Assembly: GCA_965212245.1 (NCBI GenBank)
Contig: OZ243107.1
Coordinates: 868,001-932,000, forward strand
Direction: 5' to 3'
DNA from: CAKZNE01 sp040222435
Lineage (GTDB): Bacteria; Bacteroidota; Bacteroidia; Flavobacteriales; Schleiferiaceae
DNA: 64,000 nt
Position numbers and translations under genes: made by a program. Position 1 is the stretch's first letter. Each line of letters opens with the position of its first letter. The notes under the pieces were generated by a model. It searched no databases. It was not told the DNA's origin and saw nothing but the letters and a program-made list of their open reading frames with translations. Below are positions 43,722 to 53,800 of the stretch, piece by piece.

Positions 43722-44575
43722 TCGGCCCTAATGCTATTATAAAATCCTAATATTTCCTCTAATGAATGATGATGAAGTTCTGATCGCTTATAATATAGGT
43801 CTTCAATAAGTGGCTTTTTTTCCTCTACCACAGCGTGATGAATCCTGCGGTGGCAATTTGGACATAGTGCAATAATATTAATCACATTATCAAGTGCTTC
43901 TTGAGAAAATAAATGCTGAGCTCTCATAGGTATAAAATGATGTGCTTCAACATACGGATTGCCTGTGCTTTCCGAAATGAAAGTTGAGTGATCTGCATTA
44001 AATTCACAGGTATAATTTGCCATATCTAATCGCATAGCCGCTATTCTCGGATCTCTATAAAAAGCAAGCGAACCTCTTCTTTCTACTTTTCTGATCTGCC
44101 CTCGTGAATCAATGTTAATATTGACACCTTTCCTAAGTGTACTGAGAATCTCGGCTTGATAAGAATTATCATCGTGATCTTCCTGCCCTAACTCATGCCA
44201 TTCTCCTTCTGTCATGGAGCCAATAATTAACTTCCTATTTGCCTCATAGAGAAACCAGATTCTATTTGCAAGAGGCTTAAATCCAGCCATAGAAGAAATA
44301 TATAGTCTCAGTTCAGTTTTATTTGGTTTTGGAAAAATCAGATTTAAGTAAACCTGTTCCAAATCTGGATACAGGTAGAAAGTTTTTCTAGCGGCCATAG
44401 GGTTCGACCTAACGTTACCAACATGAATATTTTCAAGCCCAAAATAACTGGTAACCAAATCATACTCATAATCAGTAAGTGTGATCTGAGAATCATAGTA
44501 TTCACGCTCTGTAACCTTAGAGTAAGATCCTGAGACAGCAGCAAAAAAATCATTATGAAATAATTTGAACCTCAT
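43718..44575 (-). CDS. HNH restriction endonuclease
   Basis: About 285 residues from the ATG at 44575, which overlaps the methyltransferase end by 23 nt; the frame itself opens at 44620. The C-terminal third is a ββα-metal HNH domain. CEFNADH is followed by EAHHFIPM and CPNCHRRIHH, with the paired Cys and His residues typical of zinc-stabilised HNH nucleases. The N-terminal half would recognise DNA but is not recognised. Downstream and overlapping the m5C methyltransferase, it is most simply the cutting partner. Confidence 0.85.
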   Translation of the reverse strand: MRFKLFHNDFFAAVSGSYSKVTEREYYDSQITLTDYEYDLVTSYFGLENIHVGNVRSNPMAARKTFYLYPDLEQVYLNLIFPKPNKTELRLYISSMAGFKPLANRIWFLYEANRKLIIGSMTEGEWHELGQEDHDDNSYQAEILSTLRKGVNINIDSRGQIRKVERRGSLAFYRDPRIAAMRLDMANYTCEFNADHSTFISESTGNPYVEAHHFIPMRAQHLFSQEALDNVINIIALCPNCHRRIHHAVVEEKKPLIEDLYYKRSELHHHSLEEILGFYNSIRAD

Positions 44576-45806
44576 TAGCTGTTTTTTTCTTGTCAAAAAT
44601 TTCAGCAATGCTTTGACCAATTGATTTTATAACGGGTACTGCGACTGAATTTCCAAACTGTCGATAAGCAGCTGCATTGCTTACAGGAATGAGATAACTT
44701 TCAGGAAAACCCTGAAGTCTTGCGCATTCTCGAGGGGTTAATTTACGAGGATTCTTGTTTTTCTGTGGAATCAAACATTCCTTTCCATCTTTACCATAAC
44801 GTGCAACAAGAGTATTAGCAGGCTTATTCAGATTGGCTGTAAAGGCAGTAAATCCTGTTCCTCTTTCCAGATTACGTTTTGTTCTGTTTTGATGGCCTTC
44901 CCAAAGTTTGTCTGAAATAGTAAAACTTTCGGGAACATCTTTTTCCAAAATTGATTTCAAAGGAATAGGAGAACCATCTAAGTCAGGAAACAAAAATTTG
45001 ACTTTTTTGCTTCTGACACCAATCATGAAGATTCTTTCACGCCTTTGCGGGACTAAAGAGCTGGAGTTAATAGTTTTGTAATAGAAAGAATAGCCTAATT
45101 CTTCAATTATAGATTTGACCACTTTGAAGGTTTTCCCTTTATCATGATTCCGAAAGTTTTTAACATTCTCCAAAAACAAAACTTTCGGTTTTTTAATAGA
45201 TGCAATCCTGGCAATATCAAAAAAAAGATTCCCTTGGATTTCATCCAAAAAACCATGTGCTCTGCCTAGAGAATTTCGAGCTGAAACTCCTGCCAGGCTA
45301 AAGGGTTGACAGGGAAACCCTGCACACAAAACATCATGATCTGGAATTAGTCGATTTAACTCTTCATCATTAACAGCCGAACTATCAGTAAAGAGTCGTA
45401 TATCGCCAAAAGGAACCTCTCCAAAATTGGCAGCATATGTTTTTTGAGCAAACTTGTCCCATTCACTGGAGAAAACGCATTTGCCCTTAAGTTCCTGCAT
45501 TGCTATTCTGAATCCGCCTATACCAGCAAATAAGTCAATAAAGGTAAATTCAGGATTCTTAACAGGAGGGTATGGCACATCCCACTCAAAAGGTATTAAG
45601 CTCTGGGTGCCATGTTTAAAATACTTACCGGCAATGCGCTCTGCATCTCCATAAGTATGTTGATCCTCCTGGGAATCCCACTCCGTTTTCTGTTCTTGAT
45701 AACTTTGAAGGAAATGAGTGAGCCATGCAAATTCTTTCTTCTCCTGATCCGATTTTTTTTCCAGTCTATCGAAATCTAAGTCTTCAGCAAATTCAGAATA
45801 TCTCAT
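44553..45806 (-). CDS. DNA (cytosine-5) methyltransferase, type II
   Basis: The 417-residue enzyme has motif I FAGIGGFR (93-100), motif IV GFPCQPFS with catalytic Cys166, motif VI ENVKN (213-217), a target-recognition region of about 120 residues and motif X QFGNSVAVPVI near the end. It methylates cytosine in a target that cannot be read from sequence. The first 85 residues form an acidic, helical extension before motif I. It is the first gene of the restriction-modification pair and its sequence is AT-rich compared with the flanks. Confidence 0.93.
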   Translation of the reverse strand: MRYSEFAEDLDFDRLEKKSDQEKKEFAWLTHFLQSYQEQKTEWDSQEDQHTYGDAERIAGKYFKHGTQSLIPFEWDVPYPPVKNPEFTFIDLFAGIGGFRIAMQELKGKCVFSSEWDKFAQKTYAANFGEVPFGDIRLFTDSSAVNDEELNRLIPDHDVLCAGFPCQPFSLAGVSARNSLGRAHGFLDEIQGNLFFDIARIASIKKPKVLFLENVKNFRNHDKGKTFKVVKSIIEELGYSFYYKTINSSSLVPQRRERIFMIGVRSKKVKFLFPDLDGSPIPLKSILEKDVPESFTISDKLWEGHQNRTKRNLERGTGFTAFTANLNKPANTLVARYGKDGKECLIPQKNKNPRKLTPRECARLQGFPESYLIPVSNAAAYRQFGNSVAVPVIKSIGQSIAEIFDKKKTANEVQIIS

Positions 45807-45958
45807 CTATCAAATCAAAATCAATGGTAATCAAAAGACCTTTTCAGGCTGCGTATACTTACAAACCTAATAAATTATATACCTGTTTTGAATCGTTCTG
45901 ATTGGAGCTTTTGAACAGATGACTAACAGGTTAACAGCCCTGATCTCACTAATATTAC

Positions 45959-46651
45959 CTAAACTTCAACCAAACTCCCGATCAAACTCGCAAAGAGAGC
46001 CTTACCATCGGTATTGCCCAGGTTGGCATCGGCTGCGCGCTCGGGGTGCGGCATCATGCCAAATACGTTTTTGGTCTTATTGGTTACTCCCGCAATATTG
46101 CGGAGGGAACCGTTGGGGTTGGCGGCATCGTTTACGTGGCCTTCCGCATCGGAATAGTAAAAGAGGATCTGCTCATTGGCCTGCAGCTCTTTCAGGGTGT
46201 CTTCAGGCGCAAAATAGCGGCCTTCACCGTGGGCAATGGGTATTTTATAAGCCCGGTCTTCCAGGCTGGCGGTAAGCGCATTGCTGGTACTGCCGGGCTT
46301 CAGGTGGACATTCTTGCAAAGGAAGGTATGGCTGTTGTTGTGTAACAGCGTGCCGGGCAGCAAGCCGGTTTCACAAAGCACCTGGAAGCCGTTGCATACG
46401 CCCATTACATACCCACCTTTATGGGCAAATTCAATCACCTTTTCCATAATGGGTGAAAAGCGGGCAATGGCCCCGGAGCGCAGATAATCACCATAGGAAA
46501 AGCCACCGGGCAGCATGACAAAATCAACCCCCTGCAGGTCGGTATCCTTATGCCATAGCTCCACCACTTCCTGTTTCATGATGTTGCGCAATACATAGAT
46601 CATGTCGTGGTCGCAGTTACTACCGGGAAAAATGACTACTCCGAATTTCAT
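45959..46651 (-). CDS. purQ: Phosphoribosylformylglycinamidine synthase, glutaminase subunit
   Basis: The 230-residue protein from the ATG at 46651 is a class I glutamine amidotransferase. The nucleophile is Cys86 in GVCNGFQ and HGEGR and MPHPER complete the active site. It supplies ammonia in step four of purine synthesis. The frame continues upstream to 46879, but that part overlaps the dehydratase gene and is not protein-like, so the inner ATG is used. PurL and PurS are not in the window. Confidence 0.95.
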   Translation of the reverse strand: MKFGVVIFPGSNCDHDMIYVLRNIMKQEVVELWHKDTDLQGVDFVMLPGGFSYGDYLRSGAIARFSPIMEKVIEFAHKGGYVMGVCNGFQVLCETGLLPGTLLHNNSHTFLCKNVHLKPGSTSNALTASLEDRAYKIPIAHGEGRYFAPEDTLKELQANEQILFYYSDAEGHVNDAANPNGSLRNIAGVTNKTKNVFGMMPHPERAADANLGNTDGKALFASLIGSLVEV

Positions 46652-46695
46652 AGATGCTGATTTTTGGCTTTTACTAAGCCGCAAAAATACGTTTT

Positions 46696-47634
46696 TTAGA
46701 AAGGTAAGCCACCCAAATCTACATTTCCCCCGGTCAATATCACACCTATGCGCTGACCGCGGAAATGCTCGCGGTGGCGAAGCAGACAAGCCAGCGCCAC
46801 GGCACTGGAAGGCTCTACCACAATCTTCATGCGTTCCCAGATGAGCTGCATCGCCTGTTGAATGTCTTTTTCGCTGCACAACAAGATGTCAGCCACCAGT
46901 GTTTGGATGTACTCAAAAGGAATATCGCCCAGGGAAGTCTTCAGGCCATCGGCTATGGTATCCGGGTTTACGCTGGGTACGATCTCGCCTTTCTTCAGGC
47001 TGCGGCAGGCATCGTCTGCATTTTCAGGCTCACAACCCATCACCACTGTTTTGGGAGACAGGTATTGAGAAGACAAGGCACTGCCGGCCAATATACCTCC
47101 CCCGCCCACCGGTACCAAAAGGTAATCCAGCCCGGAGATCTGCTGGTGCAGTTCTTTGGCGCAGGTAGCCTGCCCCTCAATGGTGCGGATGGCATTATAG
47201 GGCGGTATGAAAACGGCCCCGGTTTCATCCTGCACTTTTCGGAGCGTGCTTTCGCGCGCTTCCAGGGTAGGCGTGCATTCTACTACGGTGGCACCGTAGG
47301 CTTTTACGGCATTCTTTTTTACCTGCGGGGCATTGGAGGGCATCACAATCCAGGCGGGCACGCCTGCCTCACGGGCGGCCCAGGCCAGCGACTGCCCGTG
47401 GTTGCCGGAGGAATGGGTGGCTACGCCTCTTTGCTTTTCATCTGCACTAAGCTGCAACACCGAATTGGTGGCTCCGCGCACCTTAAAGGAGCCGGTTTTC
47501 TGGAAGTTCTCACATTTAAAAAAGAGTTCTGCACCGCTCAATTTATTGAGGTAAGCACTGGTAAGCACGGGTGTTTGATGGATATATGGATCAATGCGGG
47601 ACGCGGCCGCTTCAATAGCATCGTATGTAATCAT
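46696..47634 (-). CDS. PLP-dependent threonine/serine dehydratase or serine racemase
   Basis: The 312-residue fold-type II enzyme binds PLP at Lys51 in KTGSFKVRGA and holds the phosphate with VPVGGGGIL. It lacks a regulatory ACT domain, so it is like the catabolic deaminases or serine racemase and not biosynthetic IlvA. The reaction is either dehydration of Thr/Ser or racemisation of Ser. It lies between the carboxypeptidase-like gene (3 nt) and purQ (44 nt) on the same strand. Confidence 0.9.
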   Translation of the reverse strand: MITYDAIEAAASRIDPYIHQTPVLTSAYLNKLSGAELFFKCENFQKTGSFKVRGATNSVLQLSADEKQRGVATHSSGNHGQSLAWAAREAGVPAWIVMPSNAPQVKKNAVKAYGATVVECTPTLEARESTLRKVQDETGAVFIPPYNAIRTIEGQATCAKELHQQISGLDYLLVPVGGGGILAGSALSSQYLSPKTVVMGCEPENADDACRSLKKGEIVPSVNPDTIADGLKTSLGDIPFEYIQTLVADILLCSEKDIQQAMQLIWERMKIVVEPSSAVALACLLRHREHFRGQRIGVILTGGNVDLGGLPF

Positions 47635-47637
47635 GGG

Positions 47638-48030
47638 CTAAATATCGTAGACGGGCTTACCGGCACCGGGCAGGATAAGCGGAACAAACTTAGGCTTTTT
47701 CTCCAGCTGGATGAGCAGTTCATCCTTCTCGCATTGGAGGGTTTTCATCTTCAGTACCTTATAGCCCTTCTTGAAAATGCTCACCTTTAATTCATCGGAA
47801 CGTACGTAGGGAGCTTCATAGCTGAGGTTAAAACTACCCTGTCCATCGGTTTCAATGGAGTGGATCACCTGCCCGTTGCGCTCAATGCTGATCACCACCC
47901 CCGGAAGAACGTTGCCGGAGTTCTGATCGGTTACCGTACCCTGAATGGAAATAGGGGTTTTGCTACCGTTGGCCAGGGCCGAAAGGGAGAGCAAAAAACA
48001 GGCGGTCAGTATGGCAATGGGTCTAAGCAT
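47638..48030 (-). CDS. Secreted protein with carboxypeptidase-regulatory-like domain
   Basis: The 130-residue protein has a signal peptide ending ALANGS near residue 22 and one beta-sandwich domain with IQGTVTDQNSGNVLPGVVISI, the CarboxypepD_reg-like start seen in TonB-dependent receptors and other surface proteins. It stands alone, without a barrel. Its start overlaps the stop of the nuclease gene by 8 nt. Confidence 0.8.
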   Translation of the reverse strand: MLRPIAILTACFLLSLSALANGSKTPISIQGTVTDQNSGNVLPGVVISIERNGQVIHSIETDGQGSFNLSYEAPYVRSDELKVSIFKKGYKVLKMKTLQCEKDELLIQLEKKPKFVPLILPGAGKPVYDI

Positions 48031-50842
48031 CTGAACTCAAAGGTACTATCTTTTCTGAAAACGGTATTTCCGGATTAAAAATTTCTTCCAGTAAACTCCG
48101 CAGGAAGCTTTCAAACGCTTCCATCAGGCTTCGGCTCACGCCACTTTCTTTATTGAAGAACAGGGGTAACGGGCCATCTTTTACATTACGCAGGCTGATA
48201 ATACAGGGCTCTACGTGCTCCACTCCGGGATTGTTCTTCAGGAAGAGATATGCATAAGTCATCAATTGTAAAGACTTGTTTTTCGTTTCCGGTTGCCTGA
48301 GCTCGTCCATGGTATAGAACTTCAGGTCGCGGGCTTCCACGCCTCCGCTCTTGTAATCCGTTACACGGACCTCCCGGTTCCAGCGGTCAATACGGTCCGC
48401 AATACCACGCATTTTTACCACTTGTCCGCTGCTTAACGTGAGGTGGGCCGTCAGTTCTTTTTCCAGGGCTATGATCTCTACGTGTTCTCCCCGTTCTTCA
48501 GCTGCTTTAAGTTGCATTTTCTCGCTGTTCAAAAAGTTGCGCAGCATACTGGTAAGCGCTTCGCGGATCAGCAGATTCTTGCCTTTATTGAGTTCGGGCA
48601 AACCCATTTCCCGCAGGCGTTTCACCACTTCTTTGCGCAATTCTGCTTCCTTACGCTGGAAGGCGGGTAGCTCAGTGTTCAGCTTTTGTACCGGCCCCTG
48701 TGCACGGTCTTCATTCTCAGAATAATAATCTTCCAGTATCTCGTGCAGCACAGAACCCTGGGTGTTGTACCCGATCACCTCTTCCACCTCATCGGCATCG
48801 TCAATACCCAATACTCTGCGATAATAAAAATGGAGGGGATTGTTCACGTAATCAATGAGTGCGGTGGGTGATATGCCCCTGCTCGCCATTTGCCTGAGCC
48901 GCTCCATAACAGCCTCGCTCTTTTCCACCACCTTTTCCTTTTCGCGCTCCAGGCGTACCCGGCCTGAAATGGTTTGGCGCTCCCACTGAATGTTGGGGTT
49001 CATACGGATCAGTTCGTATTCCAGCTGCGCTATAAAACGGCTGGGCTCTCCTCCTCCCAAACCACTGTTCTGACTGTTGTAAATGAGAGTAATATTCTCA
49101 GCCCTTTGCAGCAGGCGGTAAAAGTGATAGGCAAAAATGGCGTCCTTATCCAGGTAGGTGGGCAGGCCAAATTTGGTTTTGATATCAAAGGGAATAAAAC
49201 TGTTCTGGCTGCGCCCTTTGGGTAGTATGTCTTCATTAATACTGGTAAGCACCAGGTTTCGGAAATCAAGGGTACGGGTTTCCAGCATTCCCATTACCTG
49301 CAATCCGCTAAGCGGCTCCCCGCGTAAGTCAATGGTTTCGGTGGCGAGGAGTTCGCGGTAAAAGTGGTGAGCCGTTTTCAGGTCGGTGGCTACATCATGA
49401 GCCGTAAAAAGATTGGCCAGCTGCCGGAAGAGTTTGAAAAAGGAAAAGAGTATGTGTACGTTAAAGCTCCGGTCTTCCAGGCGCTCCTTTAGCCATTCGC
49501 AAAAGCGAGCTACGGCATTGCAAAATTGTTCGGGTTTTTGGCGGTAATCGGCAAAGAGGGCTTTTACCTCAGCAGGTAGTTGCTCCTCCGTCCACTGTTC
49601 CAGCTCAGCCGCAGCAATAAACACTTTATTCTGTTCACGGATCCGGGTGCGCCACCGTTCAATATGTTCAGGTTCCGGGTGAATACGCGCCCAAAGCGGA
49701 TGCGCCAGCAGATCGTTCCACTTCTGGTGGTAAAAAGCAGGGTTCCCGTTACGGTCTTTTACCGCCTTGCTCTCATAATGCGTCTGCATCTCCCAGATAA
49801 TACGGAAGAAACCGGAAATGGAAGCATTCTTCATGGGCAGCCCCATGGTTACATTGAGCTTTTCAATGGGCTCCGCCAGGTGGTTCAGAAAGGTTTGAAG
49901 CAGGCTCTCATCAGCCATTACCAGGGCAATGTCTTCCAGATTTCCATCCAGGTATTCTACAATGCTGGCGTTGGCGGTCATCATTTGCAGGGTATTGCCG
50001 GATACCGCCTTTACGGTAATCTTTTTGGGTTGCTGAGCCAGGTTGTCTTCCAGCCAATGCAGGCGATCATCTTCTTTAATGCGTTTCAGGAGCTTGCTTT
50101 GCCGCAGGAACTTGCCGGCTTCGTGCATTTCATCCTTATAGTAGTAACGGTCAATATCCCAGTAGAATTCCGCCAGATCCGCTTCATACAATTGCAGGAA
50201 GATGCTTTCCTCAGCCTGGTTAAGGGCGCTGAAACCAGCAAAGTAAAGCTGGCTGTAACGCTGCTGAATTTCAGGTATCTTGTCGGCCATACGCAACGCC
50301 ATCTCACGATAGGCCAACCCTTGATATACCCGCTTTGCTTCCCTGAGTTGTGTGGTAAAGTTGTGGTAGAGGGCAGGCAGGTTTTCCCAAAAGTGCAGGT
50401 ACTCCCGCACCATAGGGGTATCCGCGGTTTCACCGGGTGTAAGGTCCCACTGCTCTATCCGTTTTACATCCGCCAGGTAGCCAAAGAGGTCTTTGGCTTG
50501 TACCAGGTGGCGGTCCAGCTCATTAAAATCGGCCAGCAGCGTGGGCGCCCATTTTACAAAGTCGGAAAAGCTGTCTTTCTTTTCCAGCGGCAGCTCTTGA
50601 TAATTATGGTACAGTTTAAAGATCAGGTTGGCATTTTCCTCCTGCTGCCATTCCAGGTTTTCCAGTAAAAAATCCTCTATGGTGGTGATGTGAGGCGCAA
50701 ACATAGGGCGATCTATCAGCTTGCTCAGTTCCTTTTTAAGGAATACCGCAGCCCTGCGGCTGGGCATGATCACTGCCGTTTGAGGCAGGGCATTACCCTG
50801 CTCTATAAGTTTGTGTGCAAATTGCTGAAGAAAGGTTTGCAT
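48023..50842 (-). CDS. PD-(D/E)XK nuclease-family protein, AddB-like
   Basis: The 939-residue protein has an N-terminal part like an inactive UvrD helicase (TAVIMPSRRAAVFLKKEL), a long helical middle and a RecB-type nuclease domain at the C-terminus. GIADRIDRWN and VTDYKSGG carry the catalytic Asp and Lys. PLHFYYRRVLGI and TQGSVLHEILEDYY are the family lead-in. It probably acts with a separate AddA-like helicase in double-strand break repair, but no such gene lies nearby. The start codon is the base of a 17-bp hairpin (50842-50889). Confidence 0.88.
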   Translation of the reverse strand: MQTFLQQFAHKLIEQGNALPQTAVIMPSRRAAVFLKKELSKLIDRPMFAPHITTIEDFLLENLEWQQEENANLIFKLYHNYQELPLEKKDSFSDFVKWAPTLLADFNELDRHLVQAKDLFGYLADVKRIEQWDLTPGETADTPMVREYLHFWENLPALYHNFTTQLREAKRVYQGLAYREMALRMADKIPEIQQRYSQLYFAGFSALNQAEESIFLQLYEADLAEFYWDIDRYYYKDEMHEAGKFLRQSKLLKRIKEDDRLHWLEDNLAQQPKKITVKAVSGNTLQMMTANASIVEYLDGNLEDIALVMADESLLQTFLNHLAEPIEKLNVTMGLPMKNASISGFFRIIWEMQTHYESKAVKDRNGNPAFYHQKWNDLLAHPLWARIHPEPEHIERWRTRIREQNKVFIAAAELEQWTEEQLPAEVKALFADYRQKPEQFCNAVARFCEWLKERLEDRSFNVHILFSFFKLFRQLANLFTAHDVATDLKTAHHFYRELLATETIDLRGEPLSGLQVMGMLETRTLDFRNLVLTSINEDILPKGRSQNSFIPFDIKTKFGLPTYLDKDAIFAYHFYRLLQRAENITLIYNSQNSGLGGGEPSRFIAQLEYELIRMNPNIQWERQTISGRVRLEREKEKVVEKSEAVMERLRQMASRGISPTALIDYVNNPLHFYYRRVLGIDDADEVEEVIGYNTQGSVLHEILEDYYSENEDRAQGPVQKLNTELPAFQRKEAELRKEVVKRLREMGLPELNKGKNLLIREALTSMLRNFLNSEKMQLKAAEERGEHVEIIALEKELTAHLTLSSGQVVKMRGIADRIDRWNREVRVTDYKSGGVEARDLKFYTMDELRQPETKNKSLQLMTYAYLFLKNNPGVEHVEPCIISLRNVKDGPLPLFFNKESGVSRSLMEAFESFLRSLLEEIFNPEIPFSEKIVPLSSDA

Positions 50843-50889
50843 AAAGGCCCTGAACTTTGCCTTAAAAGTATAAAAGTTCAGGGCCTTTA
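50842..50889 (-). promoter_or_regulatory. 17-bp perfect inverted repeat at the nuclease start codon
   Basis: The arms 50842-50858 and 50873-50889 are exact complements around a 14-nt loop. The hairpin begins 7 nt after the stop of the 1473-residue gene and ends on the A of the ATG at 50842. It could stop transcription or hold the ribosome site closed. TACTTTTA in the loop is a 7-of-8 match to a -7 box. No T-run follows, so a plain terminator is less likely. Confidence 0.7.
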
Positions 50890-50896
50890 GGCGGTC

Positions 50897-53800
50897 TTAT
50901 TCAAATTTCTCGAAGCGGCTCAAAAAGCGGTTCATCTTACCCCGGGTACCGATGGTATAGGTAAAGGGTGGCTTACCTTTTACCTCTTCCCTGCGTTTTT
51001 TCAGATCCAGTTCTTTGATCAGGTCCATAAGCGGCTCTTCACTGGTGTAAAACACCAATTGGTTCCGTTTGTATTCAAAGTAGAAATAGGTGCTGCGGTC
51101 TACCTCCAGGTAGAGGTATACTTCATCGCCCCTGCGCTTGCGCTGGATCTCCATGAGGCCCTTCATCTTTTTGTTTACCGGGTATTTGCCCAGGGCGCCC
51201 ACCCCAATATCACCACTGGACAGGAAGGATATGGCTTCCGGCACCCATTCCAGGGTTATATCGGTAAGTAAAACCGTATTCTCGTATTCATCAGGAAACT
51301 CTTCCGGGGCCCCGTAATTGGCAATGGCATCAAAGAATTTCTTTTTATCCTTGGGCTTCAGCAGCTCATCAGCCGACACCTGGAAAGCCTTGCGGTTGAG
51401 ATCGGTTCCTTCCAGCAGGGTTACCTTATTAATGATGGAAGCCATCTCTTTGAGCACATCATCACTAAAGAAGAAATCCAAACCCAGCACCATGTCGAGC
51501 ACCATATCGTCCGTTTCCAGATTGTAATCAATATTACCCCAGCTGTTGATGTTCATCTGGCTGCGGTCATCCCCAATGCTCATAGCGCCTTCACCGTGCA
51601 TCTCGCAGGCTGTATTATTAAAGGACAGGTAGTTACCAGGGGCGGTTGGGTCGTCCAGTTTTTCTGCGTTTACGATAACGTAAGCACCAAGTGATTCTTC
51701 ATAATAGAGCTTGCCATTGGCAAAGAACATTTCCTTATCTGCGGCTGACACACGCTTGCTGAGGAAGGCGGCATACCCACTGATGGTATCGGAAGCCAGA
51801 AATACCCCGTTATTCAGGTTTTTGGTCTTATCATCAGGATCTACGTAGGGCAAGTCAATGATAATATTATCCGGGTCTACAACAGACTCAAAATTAAACC
51901 AGTCTGTGGTAACAGCCTCGCAATTGGATTCAATGTGGGTGTAGCCGTCAAAGGCCAGTGCCTTTCTGTCGGCCTGCAAGCCTACCCGCCCGTAGTAGGC
52001 AAAATAGGGACTCATATAAAAACCGTCTTCTTGTTTTAGGTTGGCTTTACCCACCGTATTTCCGGCTGTATCTACTTTTATATTCTCAAAGTATATAGGC
52101 CAGGGTGTTCCATCCTGATCCAGGTATTCATAATCAGCCGAAGCCGTGTATTTTTTGCGGGAGGTAATATTGGCCACGGCTCCGTAAAACTTATGGAATT
52201 CGGTAGTGCGGTTAGCGGTAATAGCGGCATTGGTGAGCGTACGCATTTTCGCGTTCTGCTCAATTTCCACATAGCCGGTATCGGGGAATATGCTGGCGTC
52301 AGCCACGTTTATGTTGGGTACCTTAAAGGATTTGAGCAAGGAGCTTTCCAGGTAAAACTTGGTGTACCCGGCCTGGAAGCGCAGCGAATCCTGACGCGGG
52401 TGCACAGACACCATTTCTGAAGACGCTTCGGCTCCCTGTTTTTTCACGTCAACCGCTTTTTGCGGGATCTGCCATTGGGCATAGTCCATATAGCAGATGT
52501 ATTTATTGGCGGGGAAGCTGAAGTAATCAGCCGGATCGTTCAGGTAAAAGTCTCCTTTTTCCTGGTCAAAGTTTACTTTACCCCGCGCGTTCTCCATACC
52601 AAAACCCCATTCGGCAGTTGGATTAGCCCTTACCCTGAAGGCCAGCTTATCCGATGAAAACTCGCGGTTCCGGAACAGGTAATCCTGCGAACGGGTTTCG
52701 GCCTCCAGGAATTCCAGCAAACCTCTTCCCTTTAAGGAATTTGGGCTGTGCGCCAGGGTACCACTGGCCCGCATACTAATATCGTCATACATGGCAAAGG
52801 GTGTTTCCTTGCTGGTAGTATAGAGCACATCGTTCTTGGGCTCCCAATGCAGGAATACGCCTTGCCCGCTGGCGTGCGGAGTTTCCGGACCCGTCATTTG
52901 GGCGCTTATATTATAGTTTTCGGCTATACCGTTGGTACTGTCCGGAAAGAAGAAAAACTCTTCGGAATTGGCCACCGAGTTCAGGTAATCAATACGTCCA
53001 TCACCACGCAAGCCTTTATTACTCAGGCTGAGCTTACTGGTAAAGGTGCCTTTACCCCCGTAGGCCGCCAGGCCATTGGGAGGCGTTTCGGTAGTAAAAC
53101 CAAGGGAGTAATCGGGTTGTACTTTAATGGTTTGCTGTAAATCGGGGAAAATACCGGCACTGGTAAAGGTGCCCTCAAACTTCAGACCCTGGGTGGTAAT
53201 ATTGTCCAGGCTGTCAATCTCAAAGGGTTCCAGCCGCACAAAAAATTCTTCGCGGTTATACACTCCACTAAAAATATCTTTTCTGTCGTAGTAGATGTAG
53301 GAGTCCTTGGCACTGCGGAAAATAGGATACTGGTCATAGGTCTGCTGACCACTTTTATTCTGCGGCTCATCAATCAGCAGCTCTCCGGTAAGCTCCTGCA
53401 ATACGGTTTTTACGTCTACCAGTGAGCGTTGCCCTAAACGGTTGGTTTCAAAACTCTCTACCTTAAAGCGCATAGAGTCTACATTCTCCATATTGATACG
53501 GAAGTCATCGTAATTGAATTCAAAGAGTTCTCCCCAATAACTGAAACGCCCGGCTACCACCTTACCGTCAAAATCAAAGTTGAGGCCCTTATGCACCACA
53601 ATCTTATTGTCATAGGGAAAGAGGCGTACTTTCTGTGAATCACTAAGGGCAATGGTATTGATACCATTGATCTCCATATCGTAATCTTCAAGGCTGATGG
53701 TGGCATTATTGCCCTGGGAGAGGTTGGATACAAACTGAATTACGTCATAATCCCGTTTTTTCTCGTAATTGGCGATGTAGTTAAACACCTTGTCCTGTAC

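Noticed and set aside
45919..46275. 118-codon plus-strand frame, and the 76-codon upstream extension of purQ (46652-46879)
   Set aside because: The first is antisense to purQ. The second overlaps the dehydratase gene in another frame and is rich in Arg, His and Cys, unlike any PurQ.
46765..47790. 341-codon plus-strand frame
   Set aside because: It is antisense to the PLP dehydratase, which has clear motifs on the other strand; its composition is Gly/His rich and unlike a protein.
49580..50668. 362-codon plus-strand frame
   Set aside because: It is antisense to the AddB-like nuclease gene, which is well supported by its nuclease motifs.
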